Source of the DNA: Methanosalsum sp.
GTDB lineage: Archaea > Halobacteriota > Methanosarcinia > Methanosarcinales > Methanosarcinaceae
Assembly: GCA_007127385.1 (NCBI GenBank)
Contig: SKZM01000220.1
Span: 1-7,296 of the forward strand
Reading direction: 5' to 3'
Length of the DNA: 7,296 bases
The translations under genes were made by a program, and so were the position numbers. Position 1 is the first letter of the stretch. Each line of letters starts with the position of its first letter. Of this stretch, positions 7,279 through 7,296 are shown piece after piece. The notes beneath the pieces were generated by a model. The model made no database searches, was not told where the DNA came from, and was given only the letters and a program-made list of their open reading frames with translations.

Positions 7279-7296
7279 GTTTACCAGTTTCCATCC

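Larger units (their letters stand above)
6813..7296. other. Non-coding region after cdhE, no credible gene
   Basis: These 484 bases are AT-rich and hold only very short reading frames on either strand, none with a ribosome binding site. Contents seen: the T8 terminator; small inverted repeats at 6882-6899, 6912-6927, 6936-6958 and 7084-7096; a good BRE/TATA at 6983-6997; a second TATA-like run at 7127-7135; a perfect 8-bp hairpin at 7198-7219; and an AT-rich 8-bp inverted repeat at 7260-7278. No T5 or longer run follows the 6983-6997 promoter on the + strand, so its transcript should leave the window. The next gene is probably further right. Confidence 0.75.

Noticed and set aside
6813..7296. 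tRNA or other stable RNA gene in the final gap
   Set aside because: No cloverleaf, T-loop (GTTCRANNC) or other recognisable RNA signature could be placed on either strand by eye.
1..7296. Mobile element, defence system or horizontally acquired island
   Set aside because: All six genes belong to one known pathway in its known order, with similar codon use; there are no transposase fragments, target-site repeats or integration sites.

Overview
The window is most of an archaeal acetyl-CoA decarbonylase/synthase (ACDS; CO dehydrogenase/acetyl-CoA synthase) operon, from a methanogen of the Methanosarcinaceae type. The basis is the gene order cdhA-cdhB-cdhC-cooC-cdhD-cdhE, all on the + strand, which is the arrangement known from Methanosarcina. 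Archaeal expression signals (GGAGGTG or GGTGA ribosome binding sites, oligo-T terminators, BRE/TATA promoters) and AT-rich DNA support it. The genus cannot be fixed by eye. The AT-rich DNA and acidic proteins would suit a methylotrophic genus such as Methanolobus or Methanococcoides, but that is only a guess.

Layout: 1-1270 is the 3' half of cdhA (CODH alpha subunit, cut by the window edge). 1274-1783 is cdhB (epsilon). 1812-3248 is cdhC (beta, acetyl-CoA synthase with the A-cluster). 3265-4017 is a cooC-type nickel-maturation ATPase. 4065-5402 is cdhD (corrinoid protein delta). 5406-6812 is cdhE (corrinoid iron-sulfur protein gamma). Gaps between genes are 3, 28, 16, 47 and 3 bases. A T8 tract just after cdhE (6827-6834) probably ends the operon. 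The last 484 bases (6813-7296) hold no credible gene. They contain several small inverted repeats and a good archaeal promoter (about 6983-6997) whose transcript would run rightward out of the window.

How the genes work together: alpha and epsilon interconvert CO2 and CO at a Ni-Fe-S C-cluster. Beta joins CO, a methyl group and CoA (or splits acetyl-CoA) at its A-cluster. Gamma and delta carry the methyl group on a corrinoid between beta and tetrahydrosarcinapterin. CooC is expected to help load nickel. All metal-ligand motifs visible in this window are intact, so the operon looks functional. It can serve acetate cleavage or, in a non-acetotrophic methylotroph, acetyl-CoA synthesis; the sequence does not decide which.

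I did not find an undescribed system. The core is a well-known pathway. The less ordinary points are a nearly identical 16-base stop/start junction used twice, a possible internal terminator plus promoter ahead of cdhD, and the structured non-coding region after cdhE.
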